NCBI GenBank assembly: GCA_021803405.1
Contig: JAJZLO010000009.1
Location: 1 to 16,404, forward strand
Direction: 5' to 3'
From: Microcaldota archaeon
GTDB lineage: Archaea > Micrarchaeota > Micrarchaeia > Micrarchaeales > CABMGC01
Length of the DNA: 16,404 nt
The position numbers and the translations under genes are program-made. How positions within the stretch are numbered: position 1 is the first letter of the stretch; every line of letters begins with the position of its first letter. Of the stretch, positions 1-6,898 are shown piece after piece. The notes under the pieces are model-generated. The model was given only the letters and a program-made list of their open reading frames with translations. It was not told the origin of the DNA and searched no databases.

Positions 1-247
1 AGATATTTTCTTTGGTGAGTTTTATTGCGTCAGAGGATATATCGGCAAATGTTACTTTTTTTGCTTTTTTATTTGAGCCTAAACACATACCTAATATACC
101 AGTTCCAGATCCCATATCCAAAATAGAAAGATTTGATTTATCAAGTTTATCTATAAACTCAGAAAGCAACTCCATAATAAGATAGGAGTCCTCTGCAGGC
201 ACGTAAACGTTGTCCGTAGTTTTTATATTCAATTTTAAGCAGTCCAT
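1..247 (-). CDS. HemK2/PrmC-like class I methyltransferase, C-terminal part cut by the window edge
   Basis: Reading leftwards from an ATG at 247, an open frame of 82 codons runs off the left edge. Residues 14-22 read VYVPAEDSY, the N-terminal hallmark of the HemK2/Mtq2 branch of protein-glutamine N5-methyltransferases, and residues 44-50 read DMGSGTG, the SAM-binding motif I of class I Rossmann methyltransferases, followed by an acidic end of strand 2 (FADIS). In archaea and eukaryotes this branch methylates the GGQ glutamine of release factor aRF1/eRF1 (family knowledge). The N-terminus is short, as in HemK2, with no room for the helical domain of bacterial PrmC. The catalytic NPPY motif would lie outside the window and cannot be checked. 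The gene diverges from the 184-aa gene at 304. Confidence 0.85.
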   Translation of the reverse strand, partial: MDCLKLNIKTTDNVYVPAEDSYLIMELLSEFIDKLDKSNLSILDMGSGTGILGMCLGSNKKAKKVTFADISSDAIKLTKENI

Positions 248-263
248 ATCATAGCCACTAACC

Positions 264-284
264 GAGTATATATATTTATTTTAA
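264..284. promoter_or_regulatory. shared divergent TATA region
   Basis: The 56 bases between the divergent starts at 247 and 304 hold one long TATA-like run (TATATATATTTATTT from 267). Its centre is about 25-30 bases from each start codon, so it could place transcription starts within a few bases of both ATGs, giving leaderless or near-leaderless mRNAs. This is a sequence-pattern inference; no start site has been mapped. Confidence 0.5.
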
Positions 285-303
285 TAATAGATATAAGAGT
301 TTT

Positions 304-858
304 ATGGAAGATATGCCAGAATGGATGATTGCGCAGGAAATTCTAGTAAAGTCAAAAAATGAGATAATACTTGAAGCTATAGACACATTACACAAGGAGA
401 TTGATGAAAAAAGACTGGAAATAAATGGGCATACGATAAAGTTGCCCGACAAATCTTCTGAGATAGATATGGATATGTTAATAATAAACAATCTTCTTCA
501 ACAAGAGCAAAAGATAATAAAACAGTACTCATCCTTTATAAAAAAGACTGAAAATGGAGAAGAACTATCTCCAAAGATAGTAGAAAGAACTGAAGAACTT
601 AAGAAGTTTTTAATGTCAGTGGCAGAGATAAGTTTGCTTATGAATTTTGCAAAGACAATAGACGCGTGGATTCTTGATTTTGCAGAAACGATGAATAAAA
701 AAGATGTTGCATTGATAATATCAGAAACCGCAAAAAGAAATGTAGATAGAATTGAGGTTTTGAGATTTATGTCTAATAATAGAAATTTTTTGAAGAGTGA
801 TGCGCTAACAAATGAGGAGTTTGAGATTATCAAAGATGCTTTGAATAAATGTGGGTAA
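304..858 (+). CDS. unrecognised 184-aa helical protein upstream of nfo
   Basis: I do not recognise this protein. It is rich in Glu, Lys, Ile and Asn, has no membrane segment or signal peptide, and reads as almost entirely alpha-helical. A likely helix-turn segment runs over residues 15-40 (KSKNEIILEAIDTLHKEI), amphipathic helices follow at roughly 55-85 and 92-125, and the C-terminal half (130-180) is also helical. There is one cysteine, the second-to-last residue, and no catalytic motif I can name. The ATG at 304 fits the TATA region about 30 bases upstream; an ATG three codons in (313) is an alternative. The stop is 5 bases before the preferred start of endonuclease IV, so the two are almost certainly co-transcribed and probably translationally coupled. 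A role linked to DNA repair or to the downstream ATPase is contextual inference only. Confidence 0.8.
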   Translation: MEDMPEWMIAQEILVKSKNEIILEAIDTLHKEIDEKRLEINGHTIKLPDKSSEIDMDMLIINNLLQQEQKIIKQYSSFIKKTENGEELSPKIVERTEELKKFLMSVAEISLLMNFAKTIDAWILDFAETMNKKDVALIISETAKRNVDRIEVLRFMSNNRNFLKSDALTNEEFEIIKDALNKCG

Positions 859-863
859 ATAAA

Positions 864-1697
864 ATGCTAAGAATAGGTTACCATGTTTCTATAGCTGGAG
901 GAATCTTCAATGGATTCGAGTATGCAGAGATGATAGGATGCACATCTATGCAAATATTTTTAAGTAGCCCTAGAAGTTGGAGCGTAAGAGAGATTGGTAT
1001 TGAAGAGAGAAATAAATTTATTGAAAAAAGCAAAAAAACAAACATAACCCCAGTTGTAGTGCATATGCCGTATCTTCCAAATCTTGCTTCGCCTAACGAT
1101 GAGGTATACAAGAAATCTGTAAATGTCCTTTGTTCTATAATAAACGAATGCGAAGCTTTAGGAATAGAGTATGTCGTAGCCCATTTAGGTAGTGAGTTAG
1201 GGAAAGGAAAAGAAAATGGCATTAAAAGGGTTGTAGATGCGATAAAAAAGGCAAAGGAAGTTAATAATGGAGTGTATTTGCTTTTAGAAAATCAAGCAGG
1301 ACAAAAAAACAGTGTAGGTTCTAAACTTGAAGACCTTTCTAAAATATATGAAATGGCAGCATCAAAAGAGATAGGATTCTGCATAGATACCTGCCACTTA
1401 TTTGCAGCAGGATATGACGTAAGAAATAGGGAGCTTGTAAAAGATCTTGATAGCATTTTAGGCCTTGACAATATAAAATTAATTCATTTGAATGATGCTA
1501 AACATGAGTTAGGTTCTGGAAGGGATAGGCATGAATGCATAGGTTTAGGAAGCATTGGAATTGAAGGTTTCAAAGAGTTTTTATCCGATAGAAGATTACA
1601 TAATAAAAGTTTTATATTAGAAACACCGCACTCTGAAATTGAACAGGAAGTCAAAGAACTAGGAATAGTTAGAAGGATCTTTGAAAATACAAAGTAA
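864..1697 (+). CDS. nfo: endonuclease IV (AP endonuclease)
   Basis: Cleaves the phosphodiester bond 5' to abasic sites in DNA, feeding base-excision repair; the enzyme is a TIM barrel with a trinuclear zinc site. Numbering from the ATG at 864 (277 aa, close to the roughly 280 aa usual for the family), all nine zinc ligands of the family appear present: H67 (VVVHMPY), H107, E142 (LLLENQAG), D175 and H178 (CIDTCHLFAAGYD, family signature), H208 (LIHLND), D221 and H223 (GRDRHECIGLG), and E253 (ILETPHS). An in-frame ATG at 849 would overlap the upstream gene and add five residues before the conserved start MLRIGYHVSIAGG; I reject it because family members begin at about that point. It lies between the unknown 184-aa gene and the HerA-type ATPase, suggesting a repair operon. 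Confidence 0.97.
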   Translation: MLRIGYHVSIAGGIFNGFEYAEMIGCTSMQIFLSSPRSWSVREIGIEERNKFIEKSKKTNITPVVVHMPYLPNLASPNDEVYKKSVNVLCSIINECEALGIEYVVAHLGSELGKGKENGIKRVVDAIKKAKEVNNGVYLLLENQAGQKNSVGSKLEDLSKIYEMAASKEIGFCIDTCHLFAAGYDVRNRELVKDLDSILGLDNIKLIHLNDAKHELGSGRDRHECIGLGSIGIEGFKEFLSDRRLHNKSFILETPHSEIEQEVKELGIVRRIFENTK

Positions 1698-1726
1698 CAA
1701 CTCATTTTATAAAATAAGGTAATTTT

Positions 1727-3376
1727 ATGCTTAGAACAAATGATGGAGTTATAGTTTTAAGTTACTTGAAAAAGAAAAGAATAGCCGTAAACGGTGATTT
1801 TTCATTTTTTTGGAAAAGACCATTTTTTAGAAGAGAACTGCAATTAATTGGAAGAATAAACCCACATATTGCAATAACAGGACAAAGCGGTTCTGGAAAA
1901 TCAAATGCCACAAATATAATAATAAAGGAACTTGCAGACGTAGGGTATAACTTCATAATCTTAGATCCAAAAAGCGATTATATTGGTATTGCAGAGTATA
2001 CAAATGCAAGAATCTTCAATGCAAGATATAACGGAATTAACATTTTTGAAAAGGGAAATGCAAGCATTACAGAGAAGGTTTCGGAGCTTTCAAATATATT
2101 CCAAAAGAACTTGAGATTGGGCCATGTTCAAAGAAACTTACTTTATAGATGTCTTAAGTATACATATGAGGTTTGTGAAAGAAAAATGAAGGAGCCAAAC
2201 TTTTCAGGACTTATTTTTACTATGAATGTATTCAAGAAAAATGCAGAGATTAAAGGAAATAAAGCCGAGAAGACCATGTTAGAGTACTTGATTAATAGAT
2301 TCTCTTCACTTGAGTATCTTGAGAGTAAAAATGTAATAAAGATATCAGAAGCCATGAAATCAAGAAGTATTTTTGTACTAGGTGAGCTTGGAACTGTAGA
2401 TGCACAAAGCATCTTCATGGAAGGCATGCTTAGACAGATATACTCATACGCAATTTCTTCAGGTCAAAATAATAAGTTTAGGACATACGTAGTCGTTGAC
2501 GAAGCTGGTAAATTGGGGGACAATCCTATTTTAGGGAGACTGGTTTGTGAAGGTAGAAAATTTGGAGTAGGGATAATTGCAGTATCTCAGAGTGCAAAAT
2601 CACTTGACAAGGATATAAGATGCAACTCATCGCTTTTTATAAGTTTTTATACTAGAGAACCTGAAGAGTTAAGCTATGTCTCTAATTTAATTTCTGGAGG
2701 TAGTGAAGGGGAGAGAGTTTCTAGGATAAAAAGCGCTTTTAGGAATCTAAAGCTTGGTGAAGCTATTGCGTTGGATTGCTCAAATAATGAACCGCTTATA
2801 TTAAAATTTGGGATCTCGAAAATTTCAAAACAACCATTAAGATACACTATAGAAGAAATGAGTAGAGGCATGATTAAAAAAGATGAACTTACAAACGCCC
2901 TTATTCAAAAAGGATTCATATCTTTAGAGATTGAATTTATGATTGAACAGCTGCGTAAAGAAGGTGCTTTGGTCGTATATACCTTTAATGCCAATAGCAA
3001 ATACGATGGTAGTTGGTATTCGCTAAAGATAAAAAACACTCCAGAACATGATATATCAATTTACATTTTATCTTTGCATTTAAAAAAACTTGGTTTTTAT
3101 TCTAAGATATATAACAAGGCTTATGGTCCTGATATAATTGCAGAATTAAATGACATTAAATATGCAATAGAGTATGAAACGGGAATTAAGGGCATTGAAG
3201 AAACTAAAAGGATGATACTTAACAGGAGCAAAGATTATGGAAGAATAATTATACTTTGTAAAAAAGAAAATGTTAAGTTGTATGAAGATATAAAAAGTGC
3301 TAAATGCATAAGCATTGAAGAATTTTTAAGTTTTAAAGACAAAAAAGAGCTGTTTGAAAAAATTGTTTTTGAGTAA
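1727..3376 (+). CDS. HerA/FtsK-type P-loop ATPase with C-terminal nuclease-like domain
   Basis: A 549-aa AAA+/RecA-like DNA-pumping ATPase of the HerA/FtsK/VirB4 group. Walker A is GQSGSGKS (52-59), a following strand ends IILDPKSDY (77-85), Walker B is VVVDEA (255-260), and a sensor/arginine-finger region follows (AVSQSAKSLDKDIRCN, 285-300). The family moves along DNA as a hexamer; archaeal HerA works with the NurA nuclease in end resection. Residues about 380-435 look like a winged helix (KKDELTNALIQKG), and about 440-530 contain GPDII (467-471) and YAIEYETG (479-486), the spacing of a PD-(D/E)XK nuclease core with D469 and E482, though the usual lysine is replaced by E484. An AGGT sequence precedes the ATG by a few bases. 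It sits 29 bases after nfo. Alternatives: a conjugation-type or segregation ATPase. The HerA-like family call is firm; the nuclease domain is an inference from motif spacing. Confidence 0.88.
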   Translation: MLRTNDGVIVLSYLKKKRIAVNGDFSFFWKRPFFRRELQLIGRINPHIAITGQSGSGKSNATNIIIKELADVGYNFIILDPKSDYIGIAEYTNARIFNARYNGINIFEKGNASITEKVSELSNIFQKNLRLGHVQRNLLYRCLKYTYEVCERKMKEPNFSGLIFTMNVFKKNAEIKGNKAEKTMLEYLINRFSSLEYLESKNVIKISEAMKSRSIFVLGELGTVDAQSIFMEGMLRQIYSYAISSGQNNKFRTYVVVDEAGKLGDNPILGRLVCEGRKFGVGIIAVSQSAKSLDKDIRCNSSLFISFYTREPEELSYVSNLISGGSEGERVSRIKSAFRNLKLGEAIALDCSNNEPLILKFGISKISKQPLRYTIEEMSRGMIKKDELTNALIQKGFISLEIEFMIEQLRKEGALVVYTFNANSKYDGSWYSLKIKNTPEHDISIYILSLHLKKLGFYSKIYNKAYGPDIIAELNDIKYAIEYETGIKGIEETKRMILNRSKDYGRIIILCKKENVKLYEDIKSAKCISIEEFLSFKDKKELFEKIVFE

Positions 3377-3382
3377 AGGATA

Positions 3383-3392
3383 TTTATATTTA
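3383..3392 (+). promoter_or_regulatory. TATA box for the small DMT transporter pair
   Basis: TTTATATTTA begins 6 bases after the herA-like stop codon and is centred about 33 bases before the TTG start at 3420. A transcription start near 3412 would give a leader of under 10 bases. It separates the membrane-protein pair from the repair genes upstream. Confidence 0.5.
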
Positions 3393-3419
3393 ACATTTTA
3401 GATAAATACTGTTGAGAGC

Positions 3420-3779
3420 TTGATTGAAGAGATAATTATCATAGGCCTTACATTAATAGCAGCAGCTATAGCCGCAGTATCGCAGTACATAATGAAAAAT
3501 GCAGTACATAAGTTTACATTCAATATTAAAGGATGGGTTTCGTTATTTAAAAATAAGATGCTTATAGTTGGAATAGGGATTTATTTATTTAGTTTAATAT
3601 TTTATCTGGCCGCATTATCCTCTGGAGAGCTGTCCTTTGTATATCCAACCTTTGCAAGTACTTTCATCTTTGTATTTTTAATTGCAAAGTTCAAACTTAA
3701 CGAAAGTATAACAATAAAAAGAGGCGCAGGACTTATGCTCATTATAATAGGCATAATACTAGTAGCTTTAACTTATTAG
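3420..3779 (+). CDS. small DMT/SMR-type membrane protein, first of a pair
   Basis: A 119-aa integral membrane protein with four predicted helices (about residues 3-25, 42-66, 70-90 and 98-118), the size and layout of the small multidrug resistance/EamA half-transporters of the drug/metabolite transporter superfamily. Helix 1 carries AAVSQYIMKNAV, equivalent to the A-x-x-Q-x-x-x-K pattern of ArnE/ArnF-type lipid flippase subunits, and helix 3 carries LSFVYPTFAS, the conserved tract that follows loop 2. The membrane-embedded glutamate of drug-exporting EmrE (E14) is not present, so proton-coupled drug export should not be assumed. The start is TTG at 3420; the next in-frame ATG (near residue 25) would delete helix 1. 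It is followed after 8 bases by a related gene, suggesting an obligate heterodimer. The transported substrate is unknown; a polyprenyl-linked sugar is one inference. Confidence 0.85.
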   Translation: MIEEIIIIGLTLIAAAIAAVSQYIMKNAVHKFTFNIKGWVSLFKNKMLIVGIGIYLFSLIFYLAALSSGELSFVYPTFASTFIFVFLIAKFKLNESITIKRGAGLMLIIIGIILVALTY

Positions 3780-3787
3780 GTTTTAAT

Positions 3788-4123
3788 ATGCTAAATGGTA
3801 AAAAATTATTTTTAATTATGCTTGTAATAAGCACAGTATTAGGAGCTACTGGTCAGCTTCTTTTTAAATTAGGCCTCCAAAACTTCGGCATTATGTTGCC
3901 GCTTCTGATCTTTTTAGGCATAGTTAGTTATGGAGCGTCTACTGTGATATATCTTTATGTTCTTGGAAGAGCACACCTGAGCTGGACGTATGGATTTGGA
4001 GGACTTAGTTATATTTTCACAAGCATTTTTGCTTTGGTATTTATAAACGAGCCAATAACCCTATTAAGATGGATAGGAATACTGTTTATAGCAACCGGAA
4101 CCATATTGATAGGAATTAGTTAA
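3788..4123 (+). CDS. small DMT/SMR-type membrane protein, second of a pair
   Basis: A 111-aa four-helix membrane protein homologous in layout to its upstream neighbour but clearly diverged. Helix 1 contains GATGQLLFKLGL (about 19-30), typical of small EamA/ArnE-like proteins; helices follow at about 33-55, 60-85 and 92-110, with the loop motif INEPITLLRWIGI (about 84-96) that also matches the DMT consensus of a glutamate-proline turn before the last helix. As in the first protein there is no EmrE-type E14. Only 8 bases separate the TAG stop of the first gene from this ATG, so the two are co-translated. Paired small DMT proteins commonly insert in opposite orientations and work as heterodimers (family knowledge). 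Substrate unknown. Confidence 0.86.
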   Translation: MLNGKKLFLIMLVISTVLGATGQLLFKLGLQNFGIMLPLLIFLGIVSYGASTVIYLYVLGRAHLSWTYGFGGLSYIFTSIFALVFINEPITLLRWIGILFIATGTILIGIS

Positions 4124-4143
4124 AAAATAATAAAAAGTTATTA
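4124..4143. terminator. AT-only inverted repeat between convergent genes
   Basis: The 20-base gap between the convergent stops at 4123 and 4144 holds the inverted repeat ATAATAA-AAAG-TTATTAT (4127-4144), flanked by an A run on the plus strand (a T run on the minus strand). It is a plausible bidirectional terminator but, being AT-only, could be chance. Confidence 0.3.
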
Positions 4144-5088
4144 TCATTTCTTTGATTTTGTTTTGTTTTCTTTATCTTGCATGTCTTTTATTATTTTTTC
4201 GTATATCTCAGACCTTAAACCGCGCCTATCTTGAAACTCATAAATCAAATGAACTGTAATAACATAAATATCGTTATGAAGATACTCTATATGTATAGAG
4301 TAATTTTCTATTTTTCTTGAATTTAACGTTTCTATTATCCTGCTTTTCACATTTTTGAATGGGATCTTTGTAGATATATCGAACTGTAATTTTACAGTAT
4401 TCTCCGGAGCCCTGCCATAATTAAGAACCAATGCCTGAACAACTATGCTGTTTGGCACGTATACAGGTATGCCTTCATCATTTATTAATTCTGTATAAAG
4501 CAAACCTATATTTTTAATTCTTCCAAAAAAACCAGGTACAAATTTATCATGAGGATAGCTTTGTGGCACCATGTTATACTGCCAAGTATGCATAGTTACT
4601 CTATCTCCAGGCTCAAATGCTTTGCTTGAAAGCAGATACACCCCAGCTATAAAATTAGATAGTGTAGATTGGGCTGCAAGACCAAGCACTATGCCTAAAA
4701 ATCCTGCGCTAAGAAGCAAGCCGGTTACGTTTATTGATAGCAGTGATAGCAAAAAAATTATAAGTATGGCATAGCCAATTATTCTAAAAAGATTTCTAAG
4801 AGTGCTTGCTTCTTCGCTTTTTACCGAAGATTTAAGTGATATGTATAGGATAAAACCCAAAATCTCTATACCAAGTATGCCTATTATTGCACTCAGCGCT
4901 ACCTCTTGTCCGTTATTTGATGGAGCTACGCCAAAGTATTTTGTCACTAAATATAAAAAAATAAATGATGCAAAAGCTATTATAAGAACACGGATGGTAT
5001 GCTTTCTGAGATATTTCCTATTTACTAATTTATCGATTTTTTCATCGATTTTTTCTGCATTTTTCTTTTCTGCCTTCTTTTCTGCCAT
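4144..5088 (-). CDS. mscS: MscS-family mechanosensitive channel
   Basis: A 314-aa membrane channel that would release solutes on hypo-osmotic shock. It opens with a Lys/Glu-rich cytoplasmic tail (1-30), then three or four membrane segments (about 32-52, 63-85, 101-120). The pore helix TM3 is easily recognised at about 122-155 with its small-residue packing face and SAGFLGIVLGLAAQSTLSNF. The beta domain follows (FEPGDRV, 158-164; YVPNSIV, 210-216) and then the alpha/beta C-terminal domain. Between GDRV and the beta-strand GRIKNIGLL there is an extension of about 20 residues containing HTWQYNMVPQSYPHDKFVPG; comparable loops occur in an archaeal subgroup of the family as I recall. It has its own TATA box and follows deoxyhypusine synthase by 45 bases. 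Confidence 0.92.
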   Translation of the reverse strand: MAEKKAEKKNAEKIDEKIDKLVNRKYLRKHTIRVLIIAFASFIFLYLVTKYFGVAPSNNGQEVALSAIIGILGIEILGFILYISLKSSVKSEEASTLRNLFRIIGYAILIIFLLSLLSINVTGLLLSAGFLGIVLGLAAQSTLSNFIAGVYLLSSKAFEPGDRVTMHTWQYNMVPQSYPHDKFVPGFFGRIKNIGLLYTELINDEGIPVYVPNSIVVQALVLNYGRAPENTVKLQFDISTKIPFKNVKSRIIETLNSRKIENYSIHIEYLHNDIYVITVHLIYEFQDRRGLRSEIYEKIIKDMQDKENKTKSKK

Positions 5089-5111
5089 TTAAATCGATAT
5101 AGAATAAGTAG

Positions 5112-5123
5112 ATAAATATTAAA
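5112..5123 (-). promoter_or_regulatory. TATA box for the MscS-type channel gene
   Basis: On the minus strand TTTAATATTTAT lies about 30 bases before the ATG at 5088, positioned for a leader of only a few bases. It sits in the 45-base gap after the deoxyhypusine synthase stop, so the channel can be transcribed independently of the ABC/dhs unit. Confidence 0.45.
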
Positions 5124-5133
5124 TACTATTAGT

Positions 5134-6141
5134 TTAGAGCTTAAAAGCAGCAGCAACTATTATTGGGAATATTATTGTTGCTTCGCCCCATACCTTTACA
5201 TTGTTATCATCTAATGCTGCCTTGCCCCAACTTTTTGCTTCTTCTGGATTAGCTCCTGCATTGCTGCCCTCTTGTTCATAACCGGTATTTATATACACAG
5301 TATATTCAGCGCCCTCGCGCAACATCAAAGCGTTCATTATGTGATGCTTTGGTACTGATCCTCCTAAAATTATAGCTCCTGTTTTATCTGCATTTATTAC
5401 AGTATCGTATAGTAGCTCTACCTCTTTTGTAAGATCAACTCGAAAATCTTTATGATCTTTTCTAAAGAAGTATATGTGATCGCCAATAGCTCCATCAGCA
5501 AGAGGAGTACATATCAAGGGTATCTTGTTTTTGTAGCACCAATATGTAAAACTATCTTCTTTGTTTTCTATCTTTTCCATGGATTCTCCAAGAATCTTTA
5601 CAAACTCTACAGAATCTACTACTTGATTTCTTTGTTTTTGTATGATATATATTTTTTCTAAAACCTCTTTCATGAACTTTTCAAACCATATATATCTTTC
5701 ATTTGGCACATATATGTTTCCTGATCTATTCACGCCGTTTTTCCTAAGATATGAACCATCTGCGTCAAAAGAGCCTTTTAAAAATGGTCCATGAGTTTTT
5801 ATTATGTCTTCCTCTAAACCTCCGGTAGTTGTAACTATAAAATGAATAAGATTATTCTTAACAAGATATGTTATTATGTCCCTTAAACCGCTAGTCGTGA
5901 CATTAGAGGTAAATCCAAGAAATATTTTAACTTTTTCATTTCTCATTTTTTTAATTAAGGATATTGCTTTTGACATATTAGTTGCTTGAAAGCCAGTATT
6001 GGAATAAGATTCTATAAATTTCTTTATATCTAGCTCATCATCAAAGTTGTAACCCTGTATCTTGCCTTCGCCTATCTCTTTGCTTTTTTTGAACAATGCT
6101 TTTTTAGGATCTATCTCTTTCATAAAGTCACATATTGTCAT
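5134..6141 (-). CDS. dhs: deoxyhypusine synthase
   Basis: Transfers the aminobutyl group of spermidine to one lysine of translation factor aIF5A, an NAD-dependent first step of hypusine/deoxyhypusine formation. The 335-aa protein carries the catalytic lysine motif near the C-terminus, EEAKSWGKAA (the SWGK lysine that forms the covalent intermediate), followed by KVWGEATIIFPIIVAA. NAD and spermidine site motifs are visible: GFTSNVTTSGLRD and VTTTGGLEED in the first half, TPLADGAIGDH and ILGGSVPKHH in the middle, and YINTGYEQEGSNAGA. Length matches archaeal family members. The ATG at 6141 gives MTICDFMKE; the ATG at 6123 (residue 7) is a possible alternative since neither has a Shine-Dalgarno. 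The gene starts 13 bases after the ABC-2 permease stop and is probably the third cistron of that transcript; the link is likely just proximity. Confidence 0.95.
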   Translation of the reverse strand: MTICDFMKEIDPKKALFKKSKEIGEGKIQGYNFDDELDIKKFIESYSNTGFQATNMSKAISLIKKMRNEKVKIFLGFTSNVTTSGLRDIITYLVKNNLIHFIVTTTGGLEEDIIKTHGPFLKGSFDADGSYLRKNGVNRSGNIYVPNERYIWFEKFMKEVLEKIYIIQKQRNQVVDSVEFVKILGESMEKIENKEDSFTYWCYKNKIPLICTPLADGAIGDHIYFFRKDHKDFRVDLTKEVELLYDTVINADKTGAIILGGSVPKHHIMNALMLREGAEYTVYINTGYEQEGSNAGANPEEAKSWGKAALDDNNVKVWGEATIIFPIIVAAAFKL

Positions 6142-6154
6142 ATATTATTAAGTA

Positions 6155-6898
6155 TTATGTTTCCCTCCATTTTGATTTCTTTATTGCTATAAAAAGAATA
6201 ATCAATGTTACTATTATTAAAACTATCCAATCTAGTATTATGTTCAAATTGCTTATTGAAAGAAAGCCACTTGCATTCTGAAGAATCTCTGCCGCGTATG
6301 TAGTAGGTGAAAGATATGCTATATACCTGAATGGAAGAGGTATATAAGTTATAGGATAATATACCGGAGGTATTGTAGATAAAAGAGTAGATATTATTCC
6401 AGTAAAGCCCCAACTTTGCATAACGTCAGAAGTTAATGTTGAAAAAAAGAATCCCAATGCTATTGAAAATATAAAAACAATCATTAGCACTAATATAATG
6501 ACAATTGATTGAATAATTGTAGGATGTATGAAGATGGCCGCAAGTATGCCAAGAAATAACAATACCGGAATAACATAAATCAACTCAGACAGCCCCATTC
6601 CAAACATATATATTAATGAGGAGGTAGGAGAACTGACAACCATATCTTGCAACTTAAAATCGTTCTTAAGGTGGGATAGATCGGATTGCAGGCTTATTCC
6701 TGCTGAGATCATTGCCATTATTAATGCCCCTTCTATTCCTACGCCGATTAATGCGCCCCTACTAACAAATACTATTATGATCAATATTGATAATGGAGCA
6801 AGTAGAGTGTTAAGAAGCATTATAGGATAATTGATCATTGCATATATACTATTTACAAGTACAGAAGCCATAGATTGATTAAATTTTTTACCATTCAT
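6155..6898 (-). CDS. ABC-2 type transporter permease
   Basis: Membrane subunit of an ABC exporter. About 247 aa with six predicted helices and the ABC-2 family signature region in the second half, including a helix ending in LGFFFSTLTSD and the IPPVYYPITYIP segment before LSPTTYAAEIL, both typical of this family (drug, polysaccharide or lipid export). The frame is open up to an ATG at 6919, but a strong GGAGG (plus-strand 6905-6909) lies just before two adjacent ATGs at 6901 and 6898. The 6898 start gives the best spacing (6 bases), so the first seven codons of the longer frame are probably untranslated here. It overlaps the end of the ATPase gene by 11 bases, indicating translational coupling. 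Substrate not deducible. Confidence 0.92.
   Translation of the reverse strand: MNGKKFNQSMASVLVNSIYAMINYPIMLLNTLLAPLSILIIIVFVSRGALIGVGIEGALIMAMISAGISLQSDLSHLKNDFKLQDMVVSSPTSSLIYMFGMGLSELIYVIPVLLFLGILAAIFIHPTIIQSIVIILVLMIVFIFSIALGFFFSTLTSDVMQSWGFTGIISTLLSTIPPVYYPITYIPLPFRYIAYLSPTTYAAEILQNASGFLSISNLNIILDWIVLIIVTLIILFIAIKKSKWRET

Noticed and set aside
849..863. Upstream in-frame ATG for endonuclease IV
   Set aside because: It overlaps the previous gene and adds MWVNK before the conserved N-terminus; the ATG at 864 fits the family and the 5-base gap.
4571..5092. Plus-strand open frames opposite the MscS gene
   Set aside because: They are antisense to a gene with clear MscS motifs and have no ribosome-binding site or family resemblance.
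6138..6413. 91-aa open frame on the minus strand
   Set aside because: It lies in another frame of the ABC-2 permease, which has the conserved sequence and membrane pattern; low-complexity translation is typical of a shadow.
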